This document shows, piece by piece, positions 18,097 to 26,229 of a DNA stretch of 64,000 bases (the first letter of the stretch is position 1; every line of letters starts with the position of its first letter). A program made the translations under genes and the position numbers. The notes below the pieces were generated by a model that saw nothing but the letters and a program-made list of their open reading frames with translations, had not been told where the DNA came from and made no database searches. The stretch is from NCBI RefSeq assembly GCF_051200875.1, contig NZ_CP195192.1:28986-92985 (forward strand), in the 5' to 3' direction. This DNA is from Pseudotabrizicola sp051200875 (lineage in GTDB: Bacteria; Pseudomonadota; Alphaproteobacteria; Rhodobacterales; Rhodobacteraceae).

Positions 18097-18762
18097 TCAG
18101 GGAAGCGGGCTGACCCCAAAAAGCAATGGATGCGCCCAGAGCAGCGCCCCGTAAAGCGCAACGCCTGCCGCAACCCGCAGGAGAGTGCCTCCCGACTGGG
18201 ACGCCGAGAGGAGCGGTGCGTCCGCCACGCGATCACGCCTCCGTTGCCACTCTGGCCCCATTTCGCGGCGCTTGCGCCGGTCGATCAGTCGGCCTCCCAG
18301 AAGCGCGAAGGCAGCGAAGGTGCCGAACAGGATCACATGTGCCAGATCTCCGTTTGGCACGACATGGGCCGCCGCCCAAAGCGCCAACGCCAGAAGCAGC
18401 GGATGACGCGACAAGCGAATGATGCCGGGCAGTGCAGGGTCGAACTGGTCGTTGCGTGCACCCCCGAACGAGAAAGGGTTGGGCCGGCCGATGGAGAGCG
18501 CAAGGATCAGGCAGACAGGCCCCATGACCGTCAGTGGGACATGGACCTGCCATGGCGCCCAGTCCCAAACGGCCAAATGCGGCGCGCGGCCTGCCGCACC
18601 GATCAACCAAGCCAGAACGACGAGCGACAGAGCGGAATAGGCCAATGTGAATCCGGACGACCCAAGCCGTGCCTCAAGCCAGGGCCGAACAGAGGGGCGC
18701 ACCGGAAGGGAATGCGACGCGAAAAACACCGCATAGGCGGCGACGAACTCCAGCCATCCCAT
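18097..18762 (-). CDS. nnrU: NnrU family membrane protein
   Basis: NnrU proteins are integral membrane proteins of the isoprenylcysteine methyltransferase-like superfamily found with denitrification genes; their biochemical role is not settled. The 221-residue protein has about six hydrophobic segments and the family element SRHPLLLALALWAAAHVVPNG near residue 120, with RNPxxF-like GRPNPFSFGG before it. The ATG at 18762 (MGWLEFVAAYAVFFASH) is preferred over a longer N-terminus. It follows nnrS by 11 bases and ends the operon that starts at ric. Confidence 0.88.
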   Translation of the reverse strand: MGWLEFVAAYAVFFASHSLPVRPSVRPWLEARLGSSGFTLAYSALSLVVLAWLIGAAGRAPHLAVWDWAPWQVHVPLTVMGPVCLILALSIGRPNPFSFGGARNDQFDPALPGIIRLSRHPLLLALALWAAAHVVPNGDLAHVILFGTFAAFALLGGRLIDRRKRREMGPEWQRRRDRVADAPLLSASQSGGTLLRVAAGVALYGALLWAHPLLFGVSPLP

Positions 18763-18773
18763 GAGCGCGCGCC

Positions 18774-19979
18774 TCAGGCCCGTCTGGCCGCGGGCAGGCG
18801 CAGCAAGAGCTTGCCGTAGACGATGGCAAAACCGCCGTAGGCCACGATCCACAACAGACCTGCCGCCGTAGTCAGCGTGCCGGAGACTTCGGGCCAGACG
18901 CCGCCAGCGACCCGCGCGAAGACGGACAGGATCAGGGCTAGGTAGATTATAACCGTCCCCGCGCCGGCGGTGAGGTTCTGCCCTGTATGACCCAGCGTGG
19001 CGCGTGTCATCACGGCAAGCGTCATCAGCCCGATTGCGCCAGCCATCCAGAAATGTTGCGCGCCTGCCATTCCGAACGACCCCGGAGCAAGAATTTCCAC
19101 AGCCAATGCCAGAGCCCCCAGTGGGACGAAGGCGTAGCCGGCATGCAGCACCGTCACCAGCGGTTCAGCAAAGGTCCGGTGTCCGGCCCAGCGGGCCAGG
19201 CGCAGGGCATGCAACACGCCTGCCAGCACAAGGGCCAGCCCGGTCGGCGTCCCGAGAGGCAGCACGACCCACAGCCCAAGCGCCACCAGAAGAGCCGCCA
19301 GCGCCACCTTGTCGAAGGGCTGCATCGGCGGGACGGGCAAGGCTGTGCTGCGCCGTTTGACAAGCCAGTTGCGGGTGAAGGAGGGCACGATCCGCCCGCC
19401 GATCACGGCGATCATCATGATGCCCGCGCCAAGACCCAGCCGCAGGCCGTAGCCCTGGGCCGCGTAATCGCCCTTTGCCGCCTCCCAGTGGAACAGCGCG
19501 TTGCCGAGGATGAAGACCCCCAGCATCGCCAGCACGATCAGGTTGCGCCAGTTCTTGCCCGCCGCGATCTCGCGCGCGATCAGAAGGGCAAAGACAGCCT
19601 GAAAGGCAAGGTCTGCCAAGGCGACCAGCACGGCAGGGACGCTTCCCGAGATCGCGACCGCCACGCGGCCCATCAGCCACAAGCCCGCGAGCATCCCGAG
19701 CCGCCAGCCGACGATCGGCAAGCGCCCGGTCCAGTTGGGGACCGCGGTCAGCAGAAACCCCGCGATTACAGCACCGAGATACCCGAAGAGAAACTCATGG
19801 GCGTGCCAGGACACGGGATCGAAAGCGGTGGGCACCATCAGGTGCCCCGACAGCATCGGCACCCAGAGTGCCATCGCCAGCGCGGCCCAGACCGTCGCGG
19901 TGAAGAAGAACGGGCGGAACCCGAAGGTGAGGATCGCGGGTCCGGTCCAGGCGCGCATCTGTTCGGCGGTCGAGGTCAT
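18774..19979 (-). CDS. nnrS: NnrS haem-copper membrane protein, NO stress
   Basis: NnrS is a 12-helix membrane protein with haem and copper that relieves nitrosative stress in several proteobacteria. The 401-residue length fits. The conserved WHAHEFLFGY motif near residue 58, with two histidines, and the FGFRPFFF element near residue 20 are clear. Further histidines at VLHAGY and GAQHFW near residues 275-310 may also bind metal. It is placed between ubiV and nnrU on one transcript. Confidence 0.93.
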   Translation of the reverse strand: MTSTAEQMRAWTGPAILTFGFRPFFFTATVWAALAMALWVPMLSGHLMVPTAFDPVSWHAHEFLFGYLGAVIAGFLLTAVPNWTGRLPIVGWRLGMLAGLWLMGRVAVAISGSVPAVLVALADLAFQAVFALLIAREIAAGKNWRNLIVLAMLGVFILGNALFHWEAAKGDYAAQGYGLRLGLGAGIMMIAVIGGRIVPSFTRNWLVKRRSTALPVPPMQPFDKVALAALLVALGLWVVLPLGTPTGLALVLAGVLHALRLARWAGHRTFAEPLVTVLHAGYAFVPLGALALAVEILAPGSFGMAGAQHFWMAGAIGLMTLAVMTRATLGHTGQNLTAGAGTVIIYLALILSVFARVAGGVWPEVSGTLTTAAGLLWIVAYGGFAIVYGKLLLRLPAARRA

Positions 19980-19999
19980 TTGTGGCGTCCCTTGCGCGC

Positions 20000-20911
20000 T
20001 CAGGCCGGCGCGGCGGCAGCAATGCGGCGGTAGCCTGCCGTGCCATGATAGAAACCGTTGCTCAGGCCCGTATGCCCGCTCAGCGACGCAAGGCGAGCAT
20101 CAGCCTCGCCTGTCGGCACGCGCCCATCGAGCGCATCGCGGAACACCTGCGCCACCGCGACCATGTCCACCGCCTGTGGCATCAGCCGCAGGTGCGTGAC
20201 GCCATCGGCAATCAGACGGGCCGCTTCGGGGAGCAGGTCGACATAGCTTTCCGACAGGGTCTGGATGCCGTTCACCCGCAGGATCGGCCGGTCGTCGCGG
20301 GTGCGGAGCGGCATGCCGTCGGGGTCTTCTTCACAGACGAACTGGCAGTTGTCCTTGGTGCGGCCGTGCGCGCGGGCGTGATAGCACCGCGCTGACACAG
20401 CCAGAGAGGCGCGGCCGTAAACCTGCACCTCGACGCCGAGCCCCAGAGCGCGCGCGGCCCGCGCCGCGGCGGCGATGGCCGGGGCCGGCATCTCGGCCGG
20501 GAGGCAGACATGGGTGGCGCCTTGCCCGGCCATCCAGGTGATGGTCGCCTCGTTGTAGGCGTTCATTAGGGGACCGATCCGGTGCGGGCGCTTTCCGCGC
20601 GTGTAAAGGCCGGCAGCATTGTTGATCTCGATCTCGGGCACGTCCATCGCGGCCATGTCCTCGGTCGCGCGGCGCTCGCGCTTCAGCATCACTTCGGCCA
20701 GCGTCGACAGGATCACGCGCTTGCCTGCGCGCTCCAGCCGCTCGATTGTGGCGGGCAGGTCTGCCTCGTGGAAGGGCGCACGCTTGGAGCAAATCACCTC
20801 GCCCAGATAAACCTCGTCCACGGGCGCCTCATCCGCGATGCGGGCATAGAAGTCACGCCGCGCATCGGCGGACCAGTGGTAGGCGATCGGGCCGAGCGTT
20901 AGTTGGGTCAT
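20000..20911 (-). CDS. ubiV: UbiV, O2-independent ubiquinone biosynthesis (U32 family)
   Basis: UbiU and UbiV form a heterodimer, each with a [4Fe-4S] cluster, that carries out the ring hydroxylations of ubiquinone without oxygen. The 303-residue UbiV has all four expected cysteines: YLGEVICSKR near residue 40, SARC near 175, and CQFVC near 190-195. I chose the ATG at 20911 because it aligns with the usual N-terminus (TLGPIAYHW); a start at 20926 overlapping ubiU would add five residues. The gene lies between ubiU and nnrS in a denitrification operon. Confidence 0.9.
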   Translation of the reverse strand: MTQLTLGPIAYHWSADARRDFYARIADEAPVDEVYLGEVICSKRAPFHEADLPATIERLERAGKRVILSTLAEVMLKRERRATEDMAAMDVPEIEINNAAGLYTRGKRPHRIGPLMNAYNEATITWMAGQGATHVCLPAEMPAPAIAAAARAARALGLGVEVQVYGRASLAVSARCYHARAHGRTKDNCQFVCEEDPDGMPLRTRDDRPILRVNGIQTLSESYVDLLPEAARLIADGVTHLRLMPQAVDMVAVAQVFRDALDGRVPTGEADARLASLSGHTGLSNGFYHGTAGYRRIAAAAPA

Positions 20912-20916
20912 GTCGT

Positions 20917-21915
20917 TCACCGCCATTTCTTTGTCTCGAAGGCGCCCTGGGTCTGTTTCTGCCCCTCGGTCAGGGCGATCAGGTCAGCGATGTTTGCCTC
21001 GCGTCCGGCCTTGATGTCATCCACCGCTGCGCGGAACGCACGCACAACGCCGCGGACATAGCTCTTCGACCGCTGTCGCCCTTCGATCTTGAAGGCATGT
21101 ACGCCCGCCTCGATCAATTCGGGCAGGAGCCGCGATAGATTCAGGCTGACGGGTTCCTCGAAGGCGTAGTAGCCCTCGGGCCGATGGGGTGCCCTGTAGC
21201 GGCCCTTGCAGATGGTGGGATAGCCCGCCATTTCCTGAGGCCCGAAACGGTCGATGGTGAACCCCGCCAGCTGCGAGGACATCGACCCGTCCGCATCGCG
21301 CACATACTCCACATGTGAGGCGGGCGAGCACACCCCGTCCATGTTCGTGGATTGACCCGTCAGGTAGTTGGTCAGGCTGCAGCGCCCCTCGACCATCAGC
21401 CCGTGGTTGCCGAAGATAAAGGTCTCTATCTCGCAGGGGATTTCGCGGCGGATCTGGCGGATCTCGGGGATCGTGAGGATGCGCGGCAAGACCACACGCT
21501 TTACACCGAAGTTCTCGCAATAGTAGCGGATCGCCTCGGGCGATGAGGCCGCGGCCTGTACCGACAGGTGCAGCCGGATGCCCGGATACGTCCGAGCGAT
21601 GTAGTCGGCCACGCCCATGTCGGCCACGATGAAGGCATCAATGCCCAAGCGCGCGCCGGTGTCCGCCGCATGCCGCCAGAGATCGACCTTGCCCGCAGGC
21701 GGATAGGTATTCAGCGCCAGCAGCACCTTGGTGCCGCGCGCATGGGCATAGGTCACCGCCTCGGCCAGTTCATCGGGGGTGAAGTTCAGCCCCGGGAAGT
21801 TCCGCGCATTGGTCGCATCCTGGAAGCCGCAATAAACGGCATCGGCGCCCGCGTCGACGGCGGTCCGCAGCGCGGCGGGGGTGCCTGCGGGGCAGATCAG
21901 TTCGGCAAGGCTCAT
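20917..21915 (-). CDS. ubiU: UbiU, O2-independent ubiquinone biosynthesis (U32 family)
   Basis: The 332-residue protein is a U32 peptidase-like protein matching UbiU: start AELICPAGTPAALRTAVDAGADAVY, a core MVEGRC with SLTNYLTGQS and DGVCSP, then GYPTICKGRYR, and KIEGRQRSKSYV. In E. coli UbiU the cluster uses four cysteines, the first seven residues before the Cys of EGRC. Here that position is Gly (FGNHGLMVEGRC), with a His next to it. The other three cysteines are present. It overlaps ubiT at ATGA. The assignment is firm; how the cluster is held is open. Confidence 0.9.
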   Translation of the reverse strand: MSLAELICPAGTPAALRTAVDAGADAVYCGFQDATNARNFPGLNFTPDELAEAVTYAHARGTKVLLALNTYPPAGKVDLWRHAADTGARLGIDAFIVADMGVADYIARTYPGIRLHLSVQAAASSPEAIRYYCENFGVKRVVLPRILTIPEIRQIRREIPCEIETFIFGNHGLMVEGRCSLTNYLTGQSTNMDGVCSPASHVEYVRDADGSMSSQLAGFTIDRFGPQEMAGYPTICKGRYRAPHRPEGYYAFEEPVSLNLSRLLPELIEAGVHAFKIEGRQRSKSYVRGVVRAFRAAVDDIKAGREANIADLIALTEGQKQTQGAFETKKWR

Positions 21916-22439
21916 GCGTACTCCTGCGGTTTGGTGGCATCCGGATAGGCCCGCCGCAAACGTGCGAGAACCGCCCGTCCGGGAGCTCCAAACATCGCCG
22001 ACGCCTCCTCGGCCAGCGAGCCGTCCATGTCGTCGAGCGCATTCCGAAGGCGAACGACGGCCTCGGTGTCCCCGCTGATCTCCAGATCGCGCGAGAAGAA
22101 AGCTGCGTCGCCGTCCTGCTCGGCGTCGATCAGTTCCAGAAGCAGCAGGAACCGCCCGCGGATCGTGGCCCCGGCCCGCGGCGCCGCATCGCGCGGCACG
22201 GCGCGGAAGACCAGCGCCTGCGGGTCGGGGCGCAGATGCAGCGCAAAAGGCAACTCAACGGGATCGATCAGGAAATCGGTCGCCTGGTGCGGACCGAGCC
22301 GCGCGAAGAGAGACGGGTGCCGCGCCGCGACCCGACGGACAACGCGCGTCAGGACCGGTTGCAGCACAAGGCAGGCAAGCCGCGCGATCGCGCCTTCGCC
22401 GGGCCGCAACCGGACCGTTGATTCGCTCGTCGGGATCAT
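21912..22439 (-). CDS. ubiT: UbiT, SCP2-domain accessory protein for anaerobic ubiquinone synthesis
   Basis: UbiT has an SCP2 lipid-binding domain that handles ubiquinone intermediates and works with UbiU-UbiV. The 175-residue protein shows the SCP2 pattern (PVELPFALHLRPDPQALVF, then IRGRFLLLLELIDAEQDGDAAFFSRDLEISGDTEAVVRL in outline). It lies directly before ubiU with a four-base overlap and overlaps the cyclo-ligase gene upstream, so ubiT-ubiU-ubiV form a coupled trio. Identification rests on domain pattern plus context. Confidence 0.87.
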   Translation of the reverse strand: MIPTSESTVRLRPGEGAIARLACLVLQPVLTRVVRRVAARHPSLFARLGPHQATDFLIDPVELPFALHLRPDPQALVFRAVPRDAAPRAGATIRGRFLLLLELIDAEQDGDAAFFSRDLEISGDTEAVVRLRNALDDMDGSLAEEASAMFGAPGRAVLARLRRAYPDATKPQEYA

Positions 22440-23122
22440 GATGGGTCCTTTCGCTCCCCCGATACGCCCGTCTCGGTCACGATCCTGTCGAGGGGAATGT
22501 CATGGGGCTGCGGGTAGATTGTGGTCAGTCGGGCTGCCGCCAGCGCGATGCCGATGGTGACGGGCCGCGGCGAGAGCGCGGCCAGTGTCCGGTCGTAATA
22601 GCCGCCGCCCCAGCCGAGCCGATAACAGCCTGCATCCCAGCCGAGGCAGGGCACCAGTGCGATGTCGGGCGTCAGGACCTCCGCCTCGGGCGGCGGAACG
22701 GGGATGTTCCAATTGCCGCGCAGCATGCGCATGCCCGGCATCCATCGTCGGAACACGAGCGGCGCTGCGGGGGTCTCCACCACCGGCAGCGCGATACAGA
22801 CGCCCGCCGCGTGAAGATCGGACAGGATCGGGCGCAGATCCGGTTCTCCTCGGATCGGCCAGTAGCCGGCGAGCACGGTCTCCCGGAGGGTCCCGCGCGC
22901 GGCGAGGACCGTTTCGAGATGACCGCAGGTGGAACTGCTCACCTGCGCCCGTCCTGTTTGGCCCAACCCCTCCCTCAGGCTGGCCAGCCTTGCCCGCTCG
23001 GCTCGACGCCAGCGCGCCACGTCGCGCGCCTGCTGCACATCCGTGCCAAGCGGATCGAAATAGGTCGGGTCCACCTCCGCCGCCATGCAGGGGGGCGAGG
23101 CATAGGCTCCCTGTCCGCTCAT
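22436..23122 (-). CDS. 5-formyltetrahydrofolate cyclo-ligase family protein
   Basis: This enzyme family converts 5-formyl-THF to 5,10-methenyl-THF using ATP. The 228-residue protein has the family motifs: basic N-terminal helix RWRRAERARLASLREGL, PVVETPAAPLVFRRW, and the signature GWDAGCYRLGWGGGYYDRTLA near residue 165. It overlaps ubiT (ATGA) and the DUF2478 gene upstream (ATGA). The start at 23122 gives the expected length. Its presence between NO-defence and ubiquinone genes is odd; a housekeeping copy is expected elsewhere, so this one may serve anaerobic one-carbon metabolism. Confidence 0.9.
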   Translation of the reverse strand: MSGQGAYASPPCMAAEVDPTYFDPLGTDVQQARDVARWRRAERARLASLREGLGQTGRAQVSSSTCGHLETVLAARGTLRETVLAGYWPIRGEPDLRPILSDLHAAGVCIALPVVETPAAPLVFRRWMPGMRMLRGNWNIPVPPPEAEVLTPDIALVPCLGWDAGCYRLGWGGGYYDRTLAALSPRPVTIGIALAAARLTTIYPQPHDIPLDRIVTETGVSGERKDPS

Positions 23123-23652
23123 GGACACGCACCTTCCTCGGCTACGGGTGCGACAGCGGCGTTGCACCAGTCCATGACGGCAGCCTCGGTCGGTGTGAGG
23201 ATCGTCGCCATGCCATCGGCATAGCGGTCGAACGCGGCCCTGTGGGTTTCGGAGAGGCCAGTCAGGACAGGAACGCCGCGGGCAAGCGCCTCGGAGATCA
23301 GCGCGCGGAAACCGCGCCCCTCTGCCTCGCTCAGGCCAAACTTGTTGAGGATAACGAGGTCTGCCCGGCCGGCCCGAAGCCGCGACATCGCCAACCCGAC
23401 GGCCTCCTCGAAGGCGCCCGCATCCATCCGGCAGGCGGTGGCGCCGGGTCCGAGATCCTGCGTGATGCGCCAGCGCGGCCCATTGGGCAGAAGCCAGAGA
23501 TCGCAGTCGCACGATCCCGATCCGGCATCGGGCGAGGCCGCGCGCAACGCACCCACCAGCCGGACGCCGTCCCGCGTTAGCCGGTCAGCCACCGCGTCCA
23601 TAAGACGATCCGTCCCGCCGCGTCCCTCGACTGTCACTCCCGCAAGCCGCAT
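23119..23652 (-). CDS. DUF2478 family protein (second copy)
   Basis: The 177-residue protein is a paralogue of the one at 3417-3938. Shared blocks are CDCDLWLLPNG, ITQDLGPGATACRMD and NKFGLSEAEGRGF, in the same order and spacing. The N-terminus (MRLAGVTVEGRGGTDRLMDAV) differs more. It is coupled to the cyclo-ligase by ATGA and follows ric after 7 bases. Family function is unknown; conserved Cys and Asp residues suggest metal or cofactor binding. Having one copy in the nar operon and one in the NO/quinone operon suggests two client pathways. Confidence 0.8.
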   Translation of the reverse strand: MRLAGVTVEGRGGTDRLMDAVADRLTRDGVRLVGALRAASPDAGSGSCDCDLWLLPNGPRWRITQDLGPGATACRMDAGAFEEAVGLAMSRLRAGRADLVILNKFGLSEAEGRGFRALISEALARGVPVLTGLSETHRAAFDRYADGMATILTPTEAAVMDWCNAAVAPVAEEGACP

Positions 23653-23659
23653 CTTCGCC

Positions 23660-24142
23660 TCAAGCCGACTCGAAGCGCGGGAACAGCACATCGTTCTCCA
23701 GCGCGATATGGGCGGCAAGGTCGTCGAACAGCGCCGCCAGGCCGCCATAGAGCGAGCGCCAGGAGCCGCAGGCGTGCTCGGGCGGCGTCAGATCGCAGGT
23801 GAGCCGCCGGATCAGCGCGATGTTTTCGGCGTGATCGTCGTGGTCGGCGCGCATCACCGCGATGGGGTGTTCGATGCCCGGCCCGCCGCCCGCGCGCATG
23901 GCCGGAAACAAAATCATCTCCTCCTTCATCATGTGATCCTCCATCTCCCCGGCGAGCGTCCGGATGGCGGCGGCCAGCCCCTTGGGCGCGTCGGGATCGT
24001 CCGCATGCACCCGCTCGACCCGGTCGGCCAGTGGCATGAGCGAGGCGAGATCCTCCCGGTGCATCTCGTGATAGCGTGTTAGGATATGGTCGATCAGCGC
24101 GTCGGTGTTCTGCGGCACGTCCGTTTCGGGGAGGTCTTTCAT
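23660..24142 (-). CDS. dnrN: Ric/DnrN-type iron-centre repair protein (hemerythrin fold)
   Basis: The 160-residue protein matches the di-iron domain of Ric/YtfE/ScdA/DnrN proteins, which repair Fe-S clusters damaged by NO. Ligand motifs are HILTRYHEMHRED near residue 18, EDHMMKEEMILFP near 75, HPIAVMRADHDDH near 98 and HIALENDVLFPRFE near 148. The ScdA-type N-terminal domain with its cysteines is missing, as in short DnrN forms. The ATG at 24142 has a good AAGGA site. It is the first gene of the operon reaching to nnrU and is divergent from nsrR. Confidence 0.88.
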   Translation of the reverse strand: MKDLPETDVPQNTDALIDHILTRYHEMHREDLASLMPLADRVERVHADDPDAPKGLAAAIRTLAGEMEDHMMKEEMILFPAMRAGGGPGIEHPIAVMRADHDDHAENIALIRRLTCDLTPPEHACGSWRSLYGGLAALFDDLAAHIALENDVLFPRFESA

Positions 24143-24197
24143 CGCGGGTCCTTTCCCTCGCGCGTCGCCCGGTCCTTGCGTGGGTCGCAGCGAATTG

Positions 24198-24210
24198 GTA
24201 TTTGAGATAC
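24198..24210. promoter_or_regulatory. Candidate NsrR operator between dnrN and nsrR
   Basis: GTATTTGAGATAC is an imperfect inverted repeat (GTATTT and the complement of AGATAC) lying 56 bases before dnrN and 51 bases before nsrR. It resembles known NsrR half-sites of ATTTG/CAAAT character. A second ATACC motif follows at once (GCATACC). Assignment is by position and pattern only. Confidence 0.45.
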
Positions 24211-24260
24211 GCATACCTCTCGTGAATGCGCACTTCAACTACCAAATCAGGAGCGCGACC

Positions 24261-24674
24261 TTGCGCCTCACCTCTTTCACCGATTACGGCCTGCGCGTTC
24301 TGATGCGGATGGCGGGCGCACCCGACCGGGCCTTCACCACGTCGGAACTCGCCGATGAATTCCGCATCTCCCGCAACCATCTTGCCAAGGTGATCACGGC
24401 GCTTGCCGCCGCAGGTCTTCTGGAAACCCGGCGCGGCGGTGGGGGCGGCGCCATGCTGGCCCGTGCACCCGAAGACATCCGCCTGGGCGATGTGGTGGCG
24501 GCCCTCGAAGCCGATCAAGCTCTGGTGGAATGCTTCGCCGTCGGCACCAACAGCTGCACCCTGACCCCGCAATGTCGGTTGAAAGCGCGGCTGGCCCATG
24601 CTGAGGCGGCGTTTGTCGCCGACCTCAACCGCAGCACCCTGGCCGATTGCGTTTACCGTCCGGAAAACGCCTGA
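24261..24674 (+). CDS. nsrR: NsrR, Rrf2-family nitric oxide-sensing repressor
   Basis: The 137-residue Rrf2 protein has an N-terminal winged helix (FTTSELADEFRISRNHLAKVI) and three cysteines spaced Cys-x7-Cys-x5-Cys (ECFAVGTNSCTLTPQC near residue 89), the pattern of NsrR [Fe-S] sensors such as that of Bacillus. NO reacts with the cluster and releases the operator. The start is a TTG at 24261 preceded by AGGAG; no ATG fits the conserved LRLTSFTDYGLRVLM start. It probably represses the divergent dnrN operon and itself. Confidence 0.9.
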   Translation: MRLTSFTDYGLRVLMRMAGAPDRAFTTSELADEFRISRNHLAKVITALAAAGLLETRRGGGGGAMLARAPEDIRLGDVVAALEADQALVECFAVGTNSCTLTPQCRLKARLAHAEAAFVADLNRSTLADCVYRPENA

Positions 24675-25030
24675 CGCGCCACCCACGCGATCCAGCCCCA
24701 GACCGCGCTGCGCAGGGCCATGGCGTAAACGGTACGCATCTCGAAGGCTCCACTTTGGGCGACATGCAGGCCGAACGCCGCGAAAACCAGCAGCGTTGCG
24801 GCGAAGATCACGAACGATAGTGGCCAGGCCCATCGCCGCCCCTGCCACAGGCCGAGACCCGCGACGACATAGGCGAGCCCGGCCAACGTGTTGAACCACA
24901 GCACGAAGGGTACGACTGCCCCCATGTCGGCTGATCCGAGCAATGTTCGGCCACCAGAGAAAACGGTCAGCACGCCAAAGGCAATCGCAACACCGCCCGC
25001 TATGCGGAGCGTCAGACTGGTTCTAGGCAT
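24653..25030 (-). CDS. Small four-helix membrane protein of unknown function
   Basis: The 125-residue protein has four hydrophobic segments (LRIAGGVAIAFGVLTVFSGG, VLWFNTLAGLAYVVAGLGLW, WPLSFVIFAATLLVFAAFGLHVA, MALRSAVWGWIAWVA), so it is an integral membrane protein. I do not recognise a family. The start at 25030 overlaps the end of the TetR gene by 8 bases, so the two are probably cotranscribed. Its end overlaps the end of the convergent nsrR by 22 bases. Confidence 0.75.
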   Translation of the reverse strand: MPRTSLTLRIAGGVAIAFGVLTVFSGGRTLLGSADMGAVVPFVLWFNTLAGLAYVVAGLGLWQGRRWAWPLSFVIFAATLLVFAAFGLHVAQSGAFEMRTVYAMALRSAVWGWIAWVARQAFSGR

Positions 25031-25631
25031 CGCAAGCGCCCTCCTTCGCGCGTAGAAGTTCCATCTGCACGTCAAACAGCCGCAACCCCTCAGGCACGAG
25101 CGCAAAGCCCCGGGCGCCGAGCGTCCAGCGGATGGCGACACCCTGCACCAGCGACGTCAGCAGGATGGCGACATCTTCCGGGCTGACGTCGCGCTTCAGA
25201 TCGCCCGCAGCCTGAAGATCACGGATCACGGCAACAAGGCGGCCCTGGAAAGCGCCCAGAAGCCCCCGGAACACGTCGCGCAGGGCTTGATTGTCCACCT
25301 GCAACTCGCGCGAGAACAGGATCGACGGCAGGGCTGGCGTCTCGGATATGGCTGACAGCTGCGCGCCGATCAGCGCCTTGAGGCGCGCGTGCGGCCCGGT
25401 GGCTCCAGCCTCGGCCCAGGCTCGCTGCAACCGGTCCGCGATAGCCTCGGCCACCGCCAGCCAGAGCGCATCCTTGGTCGGGAAATGCCGGAAAATCGCA
25501 GGCTGGCTCACGCCCACTGCGCGCGCGACATCCGTGGTGCTGAGCCGGTCGGGTCCGATCTCATCGGCCAGTCGCAGCACCTCGGCCACGATCTGCGCCT
25601 TTCGCTCTTCCGCGCTCTGACGACCGGACAT
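25023..25631 (-). CDS. TetR-family transcriptional repressor
   Basis: The 202-residue protein has a TetR N-terminal helix-turn-helix (LSTTDVARAVGVSQPAIFRHFPTKDALWLAVAEAI, about residues 30-65) and a ligand-binding C-terminal domain. It is divergent from the cytochrome b561 and RND efflux genes, and a clear inverted repeat lies between them, so it most likely represses that unit and itself. The ligand cannot be read from the sequence. The ATG at 25631 follows directly from the operator region. Confidence 0.92.
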   Translation of the reverse strand: MSGRQSAEERKAQIVAEVLRLADEIGPDRLSTTDVARAVGVSQPAIFRHFPTKDALWLAVAEAIADRLQRAWAEAGATGPHARLKALIGAQLSAISETPALPSILFSRELQVDNQALRDVFRGLLGAFQGRLVAVIRDLQAAGDLKRDVSPEDVAILLTSLVQGVAIRWTLGARGFALVPEGLRLFDVQMELLRAKEGACDA

Positions 25632-25643
25632 GCACCACCTATT

Positions 25644-25663
25644 GTTAGTTATAACTTACTAAC
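25644..25663. promoter_or_regulatory. Inverted repeat, candidate TetR operator
   Basis: GTTAGT and ACTAAC are perfect 6-base arms around TATAACTT. The site lies 13 bases upstream of the tetR start and 64 bases before the cytochrome gene, a typical place for autorepression and control of the divergent unit. Confidence 0.65.
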
Positions 25664-25727
25664 ATATACTATCGGCAACCGCAACCTTTATCCCGAGTCG
25701 CGCGCCCAGACCGAAAGGACCCCCTCC

Positions 25728-26225
25728 ATGCCCGCCACGACCGCCCCCACTGGCTATTCCCGCCTGCAGATCGCGCTGCATTGGCTCGTCTTCGCGCTGA
25801 TCGCGCAGCAATACATCTTCAAGGATGCGATTGCGTCCGCCTGGGACCGCGTCAGCGACGGACTGGAGGTGGGATTCAACCCGCTGGTGCTGGCGCATGT
25901 GGCGGGCGGCGCCCTGGTGATGGTCTTCGCGCTGTGGCGGCTGACGTTGCGTGCCCGGCGCGGCGTGCCTCCGGCGATCGAGGCCAACACGCTGCAGGGT
26001 ATCCTTGCCAGGCTCACCCATGTCGGCCTCTACGCGCTCATGATCCTGATGCCGGTCAGTGGCTCGGTCGCCTGGTTCGGAGGAGTCGAGGCTGCGGCGC
26101 AAGCCCACAACGTGATGAAGATCCTCTTGCTGGCATTGGTCGCCCTGCATGTCGTGGGCGCGCTCTACCACCAGTTCGTGCTGCGCGACGGCACGCTGGC
26201 GCGGATGCGCCGGGCGCAGGGCTGA
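25728..26225 (+). CDS. Cytochrome b561 family membrane protein
   Basis: The 165-residue protein has four membrane helices and the histidines expected for two b-type haems (QIALHWLVFALI near residue 18, LVLAHVAGGALVM near 55, and HNVMKILLLALVALHVVGALYH near 127-147). Bacterial relatives (CybB, YodB, YceJ types) oxidise quinol or detoxify superoxide. It is four bases upstream of the membrane fusion protein gene, so it is cotranscribed with the pump. The combination of a b561 with an RND pump under a TetR repressor is unusual. Confidence 0.9.
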   Translation: MPATTAPTGYSRLQIALHWLVFALIAQQYIFKDAIASAWDRVSDGLEVGFNPLVLAHVAGGALVMVFALWRLTLRARRGVPPAIEANTLQGILARLTHVGLYALMILMPVSGSVAWFGGVEAAAQAHNVMKILLLALVALHVVGALYHQFVLRDGTLARMRRAQG

Positions 26226-26229
26226 TGCC

